Below are positions 23,715 to 32,305 of a DNA stretch of 36,914 nucleotides, in pieces; positions within the stretch are counted from its first letter, which is position 1, and each line of letters opens with the position of its first letter. The position numbers and the translations under genes were made by a program. This DNA is from Rickettsiales bacterium (lineage in GTDB: Bacteria; Pseudomonadota; Alphaproteobacteria; Rs-D84): assembly GCA_031288835.1 (NCBI GenBank), contig JAITQO010000010.1:1-36914 (forward strand), read 5' to 3'. The notes under the pieces were generated by a model. That model had not been told where the DNA came from and searched no databases. It saw only the letters and a list, made by a program, of their open reading frames with translations.

Positions 23715-24356
23715 CTACCTCGTTTTCTGGGCCGCGGCCGGCATCACAACGAAGGATTCTTCAGGAATACCCATCAGGAATTTATCATCCAGATTTTCCC
23801 CGTTCTTTTTGCGAAAATCCGACTCATCCGCGGACATCACAGTAACTGTTTCGCCCGTGTCGGGACGTCTGAACGTAGTGCCGCCCGGACGAATATCTTC
23901 GATTGAAATTTTTCTCGTCACCGGGTTATATATGACAACGCCGTTTTCCGCTATGTTGCGCGGACGGATTGCGATATACCATATTGCGAAAACTGGAATC
24001 CCCAGGGCAATCGCGGCGATGATAAGACGCTTTACCGCCGCATTGCTTTTCTCCTTGCGTTCCAATTCCCGCGCAACAGCCGCCGCCGCGACATCTTTAA
24101 GCGCCTGCCCAGCCCTGCGCGCTTCAGCCGCCTGTCTTTCGGCTTCCTCCTTTGCAAGCGCTTCGGCATAAGCCTTTCCTGATTCGGCCTCCCGCTCGCT
24201 CCGCGTCAAGCGTTGTTTCTCTTCAAACTCCAATTGCTCCGCACGTTCCCTGCGCGCGTTTTCTTCCTTGCATTTTTTCCATTCTTCGCTGGCATTCGCG
24301 CCCTCTGGCAATCCGGCTACAAAATCCATCCATTCATCTTTTTTCTTCTTTGACAT
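23715..24356 (-). CDS. coiled-coil inner-membrane protein of unknown function
   Basis: The 213-residue product has a charged N-terminal half (about residues 1-105) rich in Glu, Arg, Lys and Ala, strongly coiled-coil. A single membrane helix follows (about 109-130, LIIAAIALGIPVFAIWYIAI), then an about 80-residue domain probably on the periplasmic side. The frame also opens at GTG 24365, but ATG 24356 has AAGG at 8 bases. It stands alone between the IHF/accDA operon and the acyl-CoA ligase. No family recognised; topology is inferred. Confidence 0.65.
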   Translation of the reverse strand: MSKKKKDEWMDFVAGLPEGANASEEWKKCKEENARRERAEQLEFEEKQRLTRSEREAESGKAYAEALAKEEAERQAAEARRAGQALKDVAAAAVARELERKEKSNAAVKRLIIAAIALGIPVFAIWYIAIRPRNIAENGVVIYNPVTRKISIEDIRPGGTTFRRPDTGETVTVMSADESDFRKKNGENLDDKFLMGIPEESFVVMPAAAQKTR

Positions 24357-24462
24357 AATATTCACCTTACTTCAAGCGGGAAAATTATAATACATTTTCG
24401 AAAAATGTCAACTTGCGGGGAAATCGCCGGCCGCACACAGGAAATTCCCGAACGCCTTTGCG

Positions 24463-26052
24463 TCACTCTTCTCTGTTCGGGAACTCGCCCCTGTCGAGCA
24501 TGGCCCTGATTTCATGGTGTTTGATTTTTTTCGCCGATGTCTGCGGCAGTTCGTCCTCGGTAATCGCGAAATGCTTGACCCATTTGTATGGCGCGATTGT
24601 CAGATTAGACGCCTTGACCAACAGCCCGACCCTGGACAGAGCGGTGCCCGGTTTGACCTGAAACACCGCATACGGGACGACCTTTCCCTTTATAACGCGC
24701 TCCAAGACGGCCGCCGCGAGGATTTCGTCGTTCGCCAGATACAAATCCTCTAATTCGTCCGGGTAGACGTTTTTTCCGTTTTCCAAAACAATCACCTGTT
24801 TTTTGCGCCCCTTGATAATCAGGCGGTTCTTGGAATCCAATTTGCCTAGGTCGCCGGTTTTGAACCATCCGTCTTCGAACGCCTCGGCATTCGCGGCATC
24901 GTTGCCGACATAACCCGGCATGACCAGATTTCCGCGGACACAAACCTCGCCCACGCCGAACTTGTCGGGATTATGAATCTTGATTTCGTTTCCAGGCAGG
25001 GGCCCGGCATAGTGCATGCGGCCGTCCGGCAGGCGGAACGAAAAATTGAAATTGCTCGGCCCCGTCGTTTCGGTCAGACCGTAGCAATCGCCCACGACAA
25101 GGCCCAGCCTTTCGAAAAACCTGCGGATTCTGGGTTTCAAAGTCGCGCCGGCGGATACCAGAACCTTTGCGTTTCCGCCGAAGATTTCGTGAATCGGCCG
25201 CGTGACTTTCCGAACCAGCCACCCCATGCCGATAATACGCCAGAATCCGCGCAGGCCGATTACTATCTTCATAATCATATACGCTTTCTTTTTCTTCACT
25301 CCCTCGATTATTTTCTTATAAAAACCTTCCCATATCCGCGGGACGGCCGGAATCACCTGCGGGCGGTATTCCTGAAAATCCTTCAGGAACTCCGCCGGCT
25401 TCAGTTCCGTCTGCAACAACAGCGAGCCGCGCAGAACCAGCGGGGCGATAATATTGATGACCACTCCGTAAATATGATACAGCGGCAGAAAGCCGTAGAA
25501 TATATACCCCGGCCTTATCACGGGGCTGTAGAACATCGCCCCGTTCCCAAGCGATATGATATTTCCGTGCGTCAGGCCGACAATTTTCGGGTTTCCGGTA
25601 GAACCCGAAGTGAATGACAGCATCGCCAAATCGTCGGTTCCGACATCGGCGGCGGAAAACTGAGATTCGTCCGCATCGTCGGCGGTTTCGATATCGAACA
25701 TTTTCGGGCCGCCGTCAACAAAATACGACTTTTGCGCCAACGCCAGCTTGCAGTCCGTCCTTTTCATCATATTCAGGTGCTCGGTTCGGGAAAGACCGGT
25801 ATCCAGCATCAAGACCTTCGCGCCCTGGGAAATTATGGCGAAATAGGATTTTATGAACTCCGGCGTGTTTCCGGACAGAAGGGCGACGGTATCGCCTTTT
25901 TCAACCCCGAATCGCTCAGCCAGCATGACGGCGCGCTGTTTGACCTTTTTCAGCAGGTCCGCGTATGTTTCTCGCTGCCTGACAAAGAAGACATTGTCGT
26001 TGCAGGCCGTGCAGACATTTTTCAACATTTCATATATATTTTTTCCAAACAT
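24463..26052 (-). CDS. AMP-binding long-chain acyl-CoA synthetase-like protein
   Basis: The 529-residue product is an adenylate-forming enzyme: the nucleotide loop SFTSGSTGNPKIVGLTHGN (about residues 150-168), then GDCYGLTETTG, KTGDLGKLD and the hinge KGRKKQVIVLENGKNVYP. The catalytic-Lys region is LPQTSAKKIKHHEIR near the C-terminus. It would activate a fatty acid via an acyl-adenylate to acyl-CoA or acyl-carrier. It is most like FadD/long-chain AMP-forming ligases, with exact substrate unknown. ATG 26052 has AAAGGA at 8 bases; the frame's earlier start at 26109 lacks this. Confidence 0.85.
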   Translation of the reverse strand: MFGKNIYEMLKNVCTACNDNVFFVRQRETYADLLKKVKQRAVMLAERFGVEKGDTVALLSGNTPEFIKSYFAIISQGAKVLMLDTGLSRTEHLNMMKRTDCKLALAQKSYFVDGGPKMFDIETADDADESQFSAADVGTDDLAMLSFTSGSTGNPKIVGLTHGNIISLGNGAMFYSPVIRPGYIFYGFLPLYHIYGVVINIIAPLVLRGSLLLQTELKPAEFLKDFQEYRPQVIPAVPRIWEGFYKKIIEGVKKKKAYMIMKIVIGLRGFWRIIGMGWLVRKVTRPIHEIFGGNAKVLVSAGATLKPRIRRFFERLGLVVGDCYGLTETTGPSNFNFSFRLPDGRMHYAGPLPGNEIKIHNPDKFGVGEVCVRGNLVMPGYVGNDAANAEAFEDGWFKTGDLGKLDSKNRLIIKGRKKQVIVLENGKNVYPDELEDLYLANDEILAAAVLERVIKGKVVPYAVFQVKPGTALSRVGLLVKASNLTIAPYKWVKHFAITEDELPQTSAKKIKHHEIRAMLDRGEFPNREE

Positions 26053-26277
26053 GATAAAAATCCTTTCTTTTGACGGAGCAAGGTTACAACAATTTTTGGT
26101 ATTTTTCAATAAAAATTACAATGCGGATTCTTTCCCAATTTATTTTGAAAGAATCCTTAATCTGTAAAGATTAAATTAAAAAAAAAAGATGTTGATATTA
26201 TAGTAAAATCATGTTGGAAAATAAAAATGCTTTATGCTACTATCGGCCTGTGGAACACATTATGAAAAGGCAAATAA

Positions 26278-26817
26278 ATGTACTATTCAACTTTGTATCA
26301 ATCTCCAATCGGCGAAATCACACTGGGATGTTGCGGCGATAAATTGGTTGGCCTGTGGATGGACGGACAAAAATATTATGGCGGTACAGTGCCGGAAAAA
26401 ATGATACCAAAAGACGATTGCCCTGTGTTTTATGCGACAAAAAAGTGGCTCGGTAGGTATTTCGCGGGTGCAAGGCCCGAAATTTCAGAATTGTCATTGG
26501 CGCCAATCGGCGGCGAATTTCGCCAAAGTGTCTGGAAAATCCTAACTGAAATTCCATATGGAATGGTAATTACATATGGCGATATTGCGAAAAAAATAGC
26601 AAAAAAAATGGGCAAGCGAAACATGTCGGCCCAGGCAGTTGGCGGTGCGGTTGGCCATAATCCAATTTCAATTATTATTCCGTGTCATCGCGTGGTTGGG
26701 ACAAATGGCTCTTTGACCGGTTTTTCAGCAGGTGTCCACACAAAAGCCAAATTGTTGGAATTGGAGGGCGCCGATTTGTCCGTATGCTTTATACCAAAAC
26801 GCGGTTCAACACTATAA
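26278..26817 (+). CDS. ogt: methylated-DNA--protein-cysteine methyltransferase
   Basis: The 179-residue product is an MGMT/Ogt family repair protein. It has a short N-terminal domain (about residues 1-80) and the DNA-binding/transfer domain with FRQSVWKIL, IPYGMVITYGDIA and the active-site block IIPCHRVVG, whose Cys takes the alkyl group from O6-alkylguanine. It is full length. AAAAGGC lies 7 bases before the ATG. Its base composition is more AT-rich than its neighbours. It is monocistronic, with tRNA-Ser convergent downstream. Confidence 0.92.
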   Translation: MYYSTLYQSPIGEITLGCCGDKLVGLWMDGQKYYGGTVPEKMIPKDDCPVFYATKKWLGRYFAGARPEISELSLAPIGGEFRQSVWKILTEIPYGMVITYGDIAKKIAKKMGKRNMSAQAVGGAVGHNPISIIIPCHRVVGTNGSLTGFSAGVHTKAKLLELEGADLSVCFIPKRGSTL

Positions 26818-26870
26818 TAATAAACAGCGTCGCAAATACAGCATTATATCGAATCAATACACGTCAGAAC

Positions 26871-26960
26871 TGGCGGAGAGGGGGGGATTCGAACCCCCGA
26901 TAGGGTTGCCCCTATACTTGATTTCGAGTCAAGCGCATTCAACCGCTCTGCCACCTCTCC
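26871..26960 (-). tRNA. tRNA-Ser (CGA)
   Basis: A 90-nt class II tRNA on the minus strand: acceptor GGAGAGG with CCTCTCC, D arm, anticodon stem CTTGA/TCAAG around CTCGAAA (anticodon CGA at 26924-26926, reads UCG), a long variable arm, a T arm with TTCGAAT, G discriminator and encoded CCA. Confidence 0.95.
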
Positions 26961-27070
26961 GTAAAATATGCGCAAGGCATCCCTTGCCCATGATTTGTTC
27001 GCCGTAGAAAAATACCCGCCTTCCCGGTCTATCCCGGCGCAATTTTCAGCCGCCAACGCAAACTGGGCAT

Positions 27071-27098
27071 ATTATATTGAATAATATGCGTTTTGCAA
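27071..27098 (-). promoter_or_regulatory. candidate promoter of tRNA-Ser
   Basis: TTGCAA (27093-27098), 16 bases, TATAAT (27071-27076) on the minus strand. The -10 lies inside a 9-bp inverted repeat (27068-27090). The implied 5' leader before the tRNA is about 105 bases, longer than usual. Confidence 0.45.
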
Positions 27099-27117
27099 GA
27101 CTTTAATCGCAACGTCG

Positions 27118-27834
27118 TTATCGCAACAAGTGCGATGAACTGGCGGAGAATATCATGCCGTCGCTGACCAGAAAATGGTCTATCACCTCTATCTTCGTCG
27201 AATGCAGCACATTTATGATTTCCATCGTCACTGATATATCCTGTTCGGAAAAGAATCTGTTTCCGTCGGGATGATTATGCACCAGCAGAACGAAATTCGC
27301 ATTCACTTCCAGCGCACGGTGTAAAACTTCGCGCGGATATACCCCGACATTGTCCACAGTTCCGACAGAATGAACCTCATCCAGCAACAATCTTTTATTT
27401 TTATCCAAATATAATACATGAAACTCCTCCTGTTTTTTGTTCATCAGGAGCAACAGGCAGTAATTTTCCAATTTTTTGATATCGTTGAACAGGGGATTTT
27501 CCGACAGATGATGTTTGTAATCCAACAGCACAACCTTGTGTATCAATTTCAAAAATACCGCGGTGTTGATTTTCAATCCATGAAAAGCGCACAAATCTCG
27601 GATGGAAGCCATCGTCACCTCATGAACATTACCAAACTTCATCAGCAGATGACGAACCAAGGGCTTGACGTCAACCCTCGGAATAGCGTAAGTCAGCAGC
27701 AGTTCCAAGAGCTCGCTCTCCGATATCTTGTCTTCCAAAAACTTCTTCCGCAATCTCCCGCGATGTCCGGAATACCATTCCTTTGGGATTTTTTCAACTA
27801 CCAAGCTGCCTCTCCGTAAATATAACGCACCCAT
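27118..27834 (-). CDS. radC: RadC-like JAB/MPN-domain protein
   Basis: From ATG 27834 the product is 238 residues. An N-terminal helix-hairpin-helix region (GHRGRLRKKF, then SESELLELLL) precedes the JAMM metalloprotease-like domain with LLVHNHPDGNRFFSEQDI, giving the H-x-H-P-x-G-x4-S-x2-D zinc motif. RadC is widely conserved, but its role is unsettled. The 5' end overlaps map; TTG 27804, with GGAG 7 bases before it, is an equally good start and gives 228 residues. Confidence 0.85.
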   Translation of the reverse strand: MGALYLRRGSLVVEKIPKEWYSGHRGRLRKKFLEDKISESELLELLLTYAIPRVDVKPLVRHLLMKFGNVHEVTMASIRDLCAFHGLKINTAVFLKLIHKVVLLDYKHHLSENPLFNDIKKLENYCLLLLMNKKQEEFHVLYLDKNKRLLLDEVHSVGTVDNVGVYPREVLHRALEVNANFVLLVHNHPDGNRFFSEQDISVTMEIINVLHSTKIEVIDHFLVSDGMIFSASSSHLLR

Positions 27835-28561
27835 CCTCGGTGATTCCGACAGTATGTTCCCATTGCGCCGATAGTTTCCCATCCTTTGTTCTCGCAGTCC
27901 AGCCATCGGAATCCACAACACATTGCTCGGTTCCCTGATTCAGCATCGGCTCTATCGTGAACACCAATCCCGGCGTCATTAGAATCCTATCCTGCGACTT
28001 TTCATAATAGTGGTATATTACCGGCTCATCGTGCATGACCTTTCCTATTCCGTGCCCGACAAAGTCGCGCACGACGGAATATCCGTTCGCCTTTGCAATG
28101 CCCTCGACCGTCTTGCCGATTTCCGACAGCGGAACGCCCGGCGAGCATACGGCAATCGCCGAGTTCAGCGCGTCAAGCGTCACTTTCACCAATCTGCGCG
28201 CTTCGGGCGACACGTTTCCAATCATAAACATGCGGCTGGAATCGCCGTGGAATCCCTTCAACTCGGCGGTAAGGTCGATGTTGATTATGTCGCCGTCCTT
28301 CAGAACCTCATCGTCTTTCGGAATCCCGTGAACCACAACGTCGTTCACCGAAGCGCAGATATGCCTTGGAAACCCTTGATATCCGAAATCCGAAGACCGG
28401 GCGCCGTTTTCGCGCAAAAAATCCGCGACCATTCTGTCAATCCGGCCGGTGGTGATACCGGCAACCACGTGTGGGGTTATGAAATCGAAGCAGCGGGCGA
28501 CCAAATCACCAACCGCGCGCAATCTTTTGAAATCCTTCGGTGCATAGACGCTAGGCAGCAT
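27794..28561 (-). CDS. map: methionine aminopeptidase type I
   Basis: The 255-residue product is a complete type I enzyme that removes initiator Met from nascent proteins. The five metal ligands appear in order: Asp in NIDLTAELKGFHGDSSRMF (two), His in VGHGIGKVMHDEP, Glu in FTIEPMLNQG and Glu in QWEHTVGITEDG. AGGA lies 6 bases before the ATG. It overlaps the upstream membrane protein by 11 bases and the downstream radC start, so the three genes form one transcript. Confidence 0.95.
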   Translation of the reverse strand: MLPSVYAPKDFKRLRAVGDLVARCFDFITPHVVAGITTGRIDRMVADFLRENGARSSDFGYQGFPRHICASVNDVVVHGIPKDDEVLKDGDIINIDLTAELKGFHGDSSRMFMIGNVSPEARRLVKVTLDALNSAIAVCSPGVPLSEIGKTVEGIAKANGYSVVRDFVGHGIGKVMHDEPVIYHYYEKSQDRILMTPGLVFTIEPMLNQGTEQCVVDSDGWTARTKDGKLSAQWEHTVGITEDGCVIFTERQLGS

Positions 28562-29552
28562 GTTTTTTCCTGTGCGTAAGGTGCGGCAGATGCGGAATAT
28601 GCGAGAAAATCCGCCACTTCTTCATCTTGTTCCTGAGATACCTTTCGTAAATGAAAAACAGCGACCCTACGCCCACAAGCGGCAGCAAAAAATACACGAT
28701 TCTGAACGCCAGCAAACTGCCGAACAAAACAGCCTTGTCGACGCTGTCGGGCATCGCCAGCATGACGACGCTTTCGAACACGCCGATTCCGCCGGGAACC
28801 TGCGCGAAGATGCCGGCCGACTGCGCGACCACGAAAATCGATACAAACTCCACCATGGGAATATCGACGGCATGAAATGTCAGACAATACAGAACCAATC
28901 CGGCCAGAATACTGTCTGTCGCGCCCAGCGCGCACTGCATCAATCCGGTGTATATTGAGGGAACCTTGAACTCTATGCTGCCAATCCTGAACGTCCTTCC
29001 GCAAAAAAACACGCATGCGGCGAAATACGCGCCGAGAAAGCCGCAGCATGCGCCGAACAAAATATGCAGCATGCGGCTGTCCGCGAAACCGCCCGATGGC
29101 AGCAAAAAAAAGCCCGCGACAACGACGGTCGCAGCGCCGAGATAATACGTGAATCCGGAAAACGTCAGCATTCGGACAATCTCGCCCGCCTTGATTCGCC
29201 ATCTGGTATACAACCTGTATCGGATTGCCCCGCCGCTGATTGCGGCGTTCCCGGCATTATTTGACACAACGAAACCAAGCATTCCGGCCAGCATCCACTT
29301 CCACCACGCCAAACGCCTTCCGACATAATGCAATGCGAAAAAGTCATAGCATGACAAAACCAGATACTCCGCGACGCATACCAGGCATGCCCAAAATATA
29401 TGCCGCATCGGGATTTCGGTCAGCGCGTCAAAAATCTCGGCCAAGGAGTATTTGCGCAGCTGCCAATACAGCATACATGCGGCAAGCGCGAAAAATAGAA
29501 TGCCGATGCGCGAAACCGCTTTTTTAAAAATCCTCTTTGCCCGCGGCGACAA
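28551..29552 (-). CDS. YbhN/UPF0104-family inner-membrane protein
   Basis: The 333-residue product has about eight membrane helices and the family hallmark PGGIGVFESVVML (about residues 243-255), as in the flippase-like membrane domain of lysylphosphatidylglycerol synthases (PF03706). A soluble synthase domain is absent. Such proteins are thought to move or modify lipids, but the substrate is unknown. The start codon is TTG with AGGAGAG 5-7 bases upstream. Its 5' region shares bases with the divergent amidase promoter. Confidence 0.8.
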   Translation of the reverse strand: MSPRAKRIFKKAVSRIGILFFALAACMLYWQLRKYSLAEIFDALTEIPMRHIFWACLVCVAEYLVLSCYDFFALHYVGRRLAWWKWMLAGMLGFVVSNNAGNAAISGGAIRYRLYTRWRIKAGEIVRMLTFSGFTYYLGAATVVVAGFFLLPSGGFADSRMLHILFGACCGFLGAYFAACVFFCGRTFRIGSIEFKVPSIYTGLMQCALGATDSILAGLVLYCLTFHAVDIPMVEFVSIFVVAQSAGIFAQVPGGIGVFESVVMLAMPDSVDKAVLFGSLLAFRIVYFLLPLVGVGSLFFIYERYLRNKMKKWRIFSHIPHLPHLTHRKKHAA

Positions 29553-29563
29553 ATGTGCTCTCC

Positions 29564-29592
29564 TTGAAAGAAACGACTGTTTATGCTACAAT
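29564..29592 (+). promoter_or_regulatory. promoter of the amidase gene, predicted leaderless
   Basis: TTGAAA (29564-29569), a 17-base spacer and TACAAT (29587-29592). The predicted +1 at 29599 leaves a 2-base leader before ATG 29601. Confidence 0.65.
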
Positions 29593-29600
29593 TATTTGCG

Positions 29601-30764
29601 ATGAAAAACAAGAAAAAGTTTATTGCGCGCACCGCAGTTTCGCGCCGCGACTTTTTGTCAATTGCCGGCGCGGGCGTGGTTGTGATGACTTTTTTCCCAA
29701 AAATGGCGTTCGCCGGGGATAACGAAGTCGTTTCCATACGCACGGGGCTGCGTCCGGGCAGCCAGACCAGGCTGGTCATAGAAACCGCCAAAAGGCCGGA
29801 ATACTCTTTATCTTATCCGGACGGGAAACTGGTGGTATCCATAACCGCGAGGGGAAATCCAAAGCCGAAACTGGCCGACGGAACTCTGATAAAGAGCATT
29901 GACGTTCAGAGCAACAAAATCGTCGCCAATCTGAAGAAATCAATATCGCCAATTCCCAAAGGCCAGATTATGATTCTGAATCCCACAGGGGACAGCCAAT
30001 ACCGTCTGGTTCTGGATTTCGCGGCCGGCTCGGCGACGGACAAATCGAAATACGCGGCGGAAACTGCGGTCGCGAAACAAGGAGCGGCGCGAAAGCCCGT
30101 CATCGTGATTGACCCAGGGCACGGCGGCAAGGACCCCGGCTGCATCGGAAGCTCCGGAACGCAGGAAAAGGACATCGTGCTGTCGGTTGCGAAAAAACTC
30201 CATGACAAACTGAATAACGCCGGATATAATGTCCATTTGACCCGGAAAAACGACGCGTTCTTGAACCTTGACACGCGCAGCGACATAGCCGAAAAGAAAA
30301 AGGCGGACTTGTTCGTCTCAATCCACGCGAATAGCAACCCCAAGAAAACCGTAAAGGGATTTTCAGTCTATACCCTGTCGCAAACTGCGTCGGACGCCGA
30401 AGCGCAAAAACTGGCCGAGGCGGAAAACGCCGCCGACAAAATCGACGTCGACGGATTCAGGGGATTCGAGCCGGAAATACGCATCGCCCTGTCCTCTCTG
30501 CAGCAGCACGCAATCGCCGAAGAATCGGTTGTGTTCGCGCGGCAAATAATACAGGCGACGCAGAAGTCCGGAATCAGCCGTGTGGACAAGGCGCGCAGAT
30601 TCGCGCCGTTCGCGGTACTGAAAAGCACGGTGCCGTCATGCCTTGTAGAACTTGGGCATTTATCGAACAAGGATGAAGAAAAATTGTTAAAATCGACAGA
30701 TTATCAAAACAAGCTTGCCAGCGCCCTTTTGTCGGCGATAGGAAATTACGACTTTACGATATAA
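29601..30764 (+). CDS. amiC: N-acetylmuramoyl-L-alanine amidase (AmiC-like), Tat-exported
   Basis: The 387-residue product starts with a twin-arginine signal (SRRDFL at residues 14-19, then a hydrophobic core), followed by an AMIN domain (about 38-130) and an Amidase_3 catalytic domain (about 155-385). Zinc and catalytic residues lie in VIDPGHGGKDPG, EKDIVLS, VSIHANS and CLVELGHLSN. It cleaves the amide bond between MurNAc and L-Ala of peptidoglycan in the periplasm, usually for cell separation. No ribosome site precedes ATG 29601, while a good promoter ends there; the in-frame ATG 29583 lies inside that promoter. Confidence 0.9.
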   Translation: MKNKKKFIARTAVSRRDFLSIAGAGVVVMTFFPKMAFAGDNEVVSIRTGLRPGSQTRLVIETAKRPEYSLSYPDGKLVVSITARGNPKPKLADGTLIKSIDVQSNKIVANLKKSISPIPKGQIMILNPTGDSQYRLVLDFAAGSATDKSKYAAETAVAKQGAARKPVIVIDPGHGGKDPGCIGSSGTQEKDIVLSVAKKLHDKLNNAGYNVHLTRKNDAFLNLDTRSDIAEKKKADLFVSIHANSNPKKTVKGFSVYTLSQTASDAEAQKLAEAENAADKIDVDGFRGFEPEIRIALSSLQQHAIAEESVVFARQIIQATQKSGISRVDKARRFAPFAVLKSTVPSCLVELGHLSNKDEEKLLKSTDYQNKLASALLSAIGNYDFTI

Positions 30765-30800
30765 TCGCCGGGTGCCAATGGGAATGAAGGTGATTCTAAG

Positions 30801-31919
30801 TCATGCGGCGTCATCGATGCCTATCGTTTCCATGACTTTCGGCACGATTGAATCGGAACTGAAACGCGCCAGGCCCGCGTTGGCATTCGCAATCATTTTT
30901 GCGCAATCAACTTTGCCATGATATACATCCGACATTATTTGCGCCAGTTTGGCGTATTCGCCAACGGGAAAAAGCAACCCTGCTTTACCGTCCATCAAGA
31001 TTTCCCGCGGGCCGGATTTGCAATCCGAGGATATATTCAGCGTGCCGCAGGCAGCAGCCTCTATTATTGCAGTGGGTAATCCCTCCTGCGGACTAGAAAG
31101 TATATGCGCCATCGCGCCCTTCATATAACCATAAGGCTCCGGTATGGTCCCAGTAAAAATTATTTGCTTTTTGGATTCTAATTCGTTGGCCAGATTTTGC
31201 ATGATTTTACGCATAGGCCCGTCTCCGATAATATATAATTTTACATCTGGCTTACCGCCGTCACGCCAAAACTTATCAAATCCCAAAATTATCGTCGCCG
31301 GGTCTTTATCGTTGTTCAGCCTAGATACCGACACGAAGTATTTACCGCCCATCCCGACGTCTACTTTTTTGACTATGTCGGCAATCGGAATAATATTATA
31401 AATCTGCGCGGCCTTTCGGGCATGTTGCGGAAATACTGTAGCAAAGTCATTTTTCATAGATTCGGTCAGTAACACGATTTTGTCGTATTTCAATATCTCG
31501 GAAACATCGTGCGCTCTATCATTGAAAAACGAGTTTGTGCCGCCGTGAAACCACATTATTTTCCGCCCGCGAAATCCATAGATAATTTCTTGGCTGTATC
31601 CATTCTTGAAGTCTATCGCCGCAAAGGCGCCTTTTAAAGCCCTCCGCGCTTTTCCACGGGCCGCATGCAATCGCAGCAAGAAAAATATTTCCCTGAGAAA
31701 CCAACGCTTTTTTCTTCTCGGACATGCTGTATTATCAATAAGTTTTATTCTTTCGCGATTATCCCGAAACCAATTTCTGAAATAAGAATGCCGAACTTTC
31801 CCAACGACGACTATCTCCAAATCTTCACGGATTTTTAGAACATCCAGAAGATTTTTCAAAACCATTTCCGCCCCGCCCATTATCATAATGTCTGCGAAAA
31901 AAACCAATTTCTTCTTCAT
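30801..31919 (-). CDS. glycosyltransferase family 4
   Basis: The 372-residue product has the GT-B fold signatures of group 1 transferases. An N-terminal MIMGGAEMVLKNLLDVL loop is followed by VSRLNNDKDPATIILGF at the domain boundary, LYIIGDGPMRK, then SSPQEGLPTAIIEAAACG with the nucleotide-sugar-binding E-x7-E region. It transfers a sugar to an envelope glycan; donor and acceptor are unknown. ATG 31919 follows a weak GGGGG site. It starts 37 bases after the terminator of structured RNA copy A on the same strand, so it may be under leader control. Confidence 0.85.
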   Translation of the reverse strand: MKKKLVFFADIMIMGGAEMVLKNLLDVLKIREDLEIVVVGKVRHSYFRNWFRDNRERIKLIDNTACPRRKKRWFLREIFFLLRLHAARGKARRALKGAFAAIDFKNGYSQEIIYGFRGRKIMWFHGGTNSFFNDRAHDVSEILKYDKIVLLTESMKNDFATVFPQHARKAAQIYNIIPIADIVKKVDVGMGGKYFVSVSRLNNDKDPATIILGFDKFWRDGGKPDVKLYIIGDGPMRKIMQNLANELESKKQIIFTGTIPEPYGYMKGAMAHILSSPQEGLPTAIIEAAACGTLNISSDCKSGPREILMDGKAGLLFPVGEYAKLAQIMSDVYHGKVDCAKMIANANAGLARFSSDSIVPKVMETIGIDDAA

Positions 31920-31955
31920 TTTATTCAACCCCCATCGGTTCGACTTTTGTGCAAT

Positions 31956-31980
31956 AAAAAACCGCCAAGGACATTGGCGG
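31956..31980 (-). terminator. intrinsic terminator ending structured RNA copy A
   Basis: CCGCCAA/TTGGCGG (7 bp, 5-base loop) and TTTTTT on the minus strand. Stem and T-run equal those of copy B at 34665-34689. It lies between the RNA and the glycosyltransferase start. Confidence 0.85.
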
Positions 31981-32175
31981 TCAGGGAGCTAACAAACCAT
32001 AGTCAAGAATGATTCCGCGACTTTTCGGTTGCCCGTGTTTTATAGTCGACGGCTCCCCGACCACTGCCGGGGGATAATCTCAATGCAAAGACAACCGCTA
32101 TTTTCGGATACCAGTGTCACTGCACTGCTTGACTGTGGACTTGTTATAGCCCTGAACCAAAATCCCTTTGGATTC
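31956..32175 (-). ncRNA. structured RNA, copy A (novel family candidate, upstream of glycosyltransferase)
   Basis: About 220 nt from a predicted +1 at 32175 to the terminator T-run at 31956. It begins with a 5' hairpin AAUCC-AAAG-GGAUU. Three nested long-range helices close the molecule: CAGGG/CCCUG (32150-32154 with 31982-31986), UAACAA/UUGUUA (32141-32146 with 31990-31995) and AGUCAAG/CUUGACU (32128-32134 with 32001-32007). Interior hairpins include CAGUG/CACUG and CCCCG/CGGGG. The paralogue at 34481 keeps all three helices with different bases. No long open frame. I do not recognise tmRNA, 6S, SRP or RNase P signatures. Confidence 0.75.
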
Positions 32176-32181
32176 AGACAT

Positions 32182-32210
32182 ATTATATCCGGGGTCAAAA
32201 ATAAATGCAA
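32182..32210 (-). promoter_or_regulatory. promoter of structured RNA copy A
   Basis: TTGCAT (32205-32210), exactly 17 bases, TATAAT (32182-32187) on the minus strand. It gives +1 at G32175. Confidence 0.8.
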
Positions 32211-32305
32211 GAGAAAAATAGGAATAGGGGTTAGGGATAGGGAGAATACAAATCCCATTAACTTTGCCACTCAGCAACTTCATATTTATCTGTCTGTTAT
32301 CCCTT

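Noticed and set aside
26125-26156. 10-bp inverted repeat (GGATTCTTTC / GAAAGAATCC) upstream of ogt
   Set aside because: No T-run on either strand and no clear relation to a gene end; possible operator but unsupported.
26844-27056. Minus-strand open frame of 70 codons across tRNA-Ser
   Set aside because: Its C-terminal part is simply the tRNA-Ser sequence translated, a frequent false gene.
26951-27840. Similarity between the tRNA-Ser 5' flank and the map/radC junction (ACGGAGAGG with nearby ATATTT)
   Set aside because: Only a short imperfect match that includes a ribosome-site-like word; likely coincidence.
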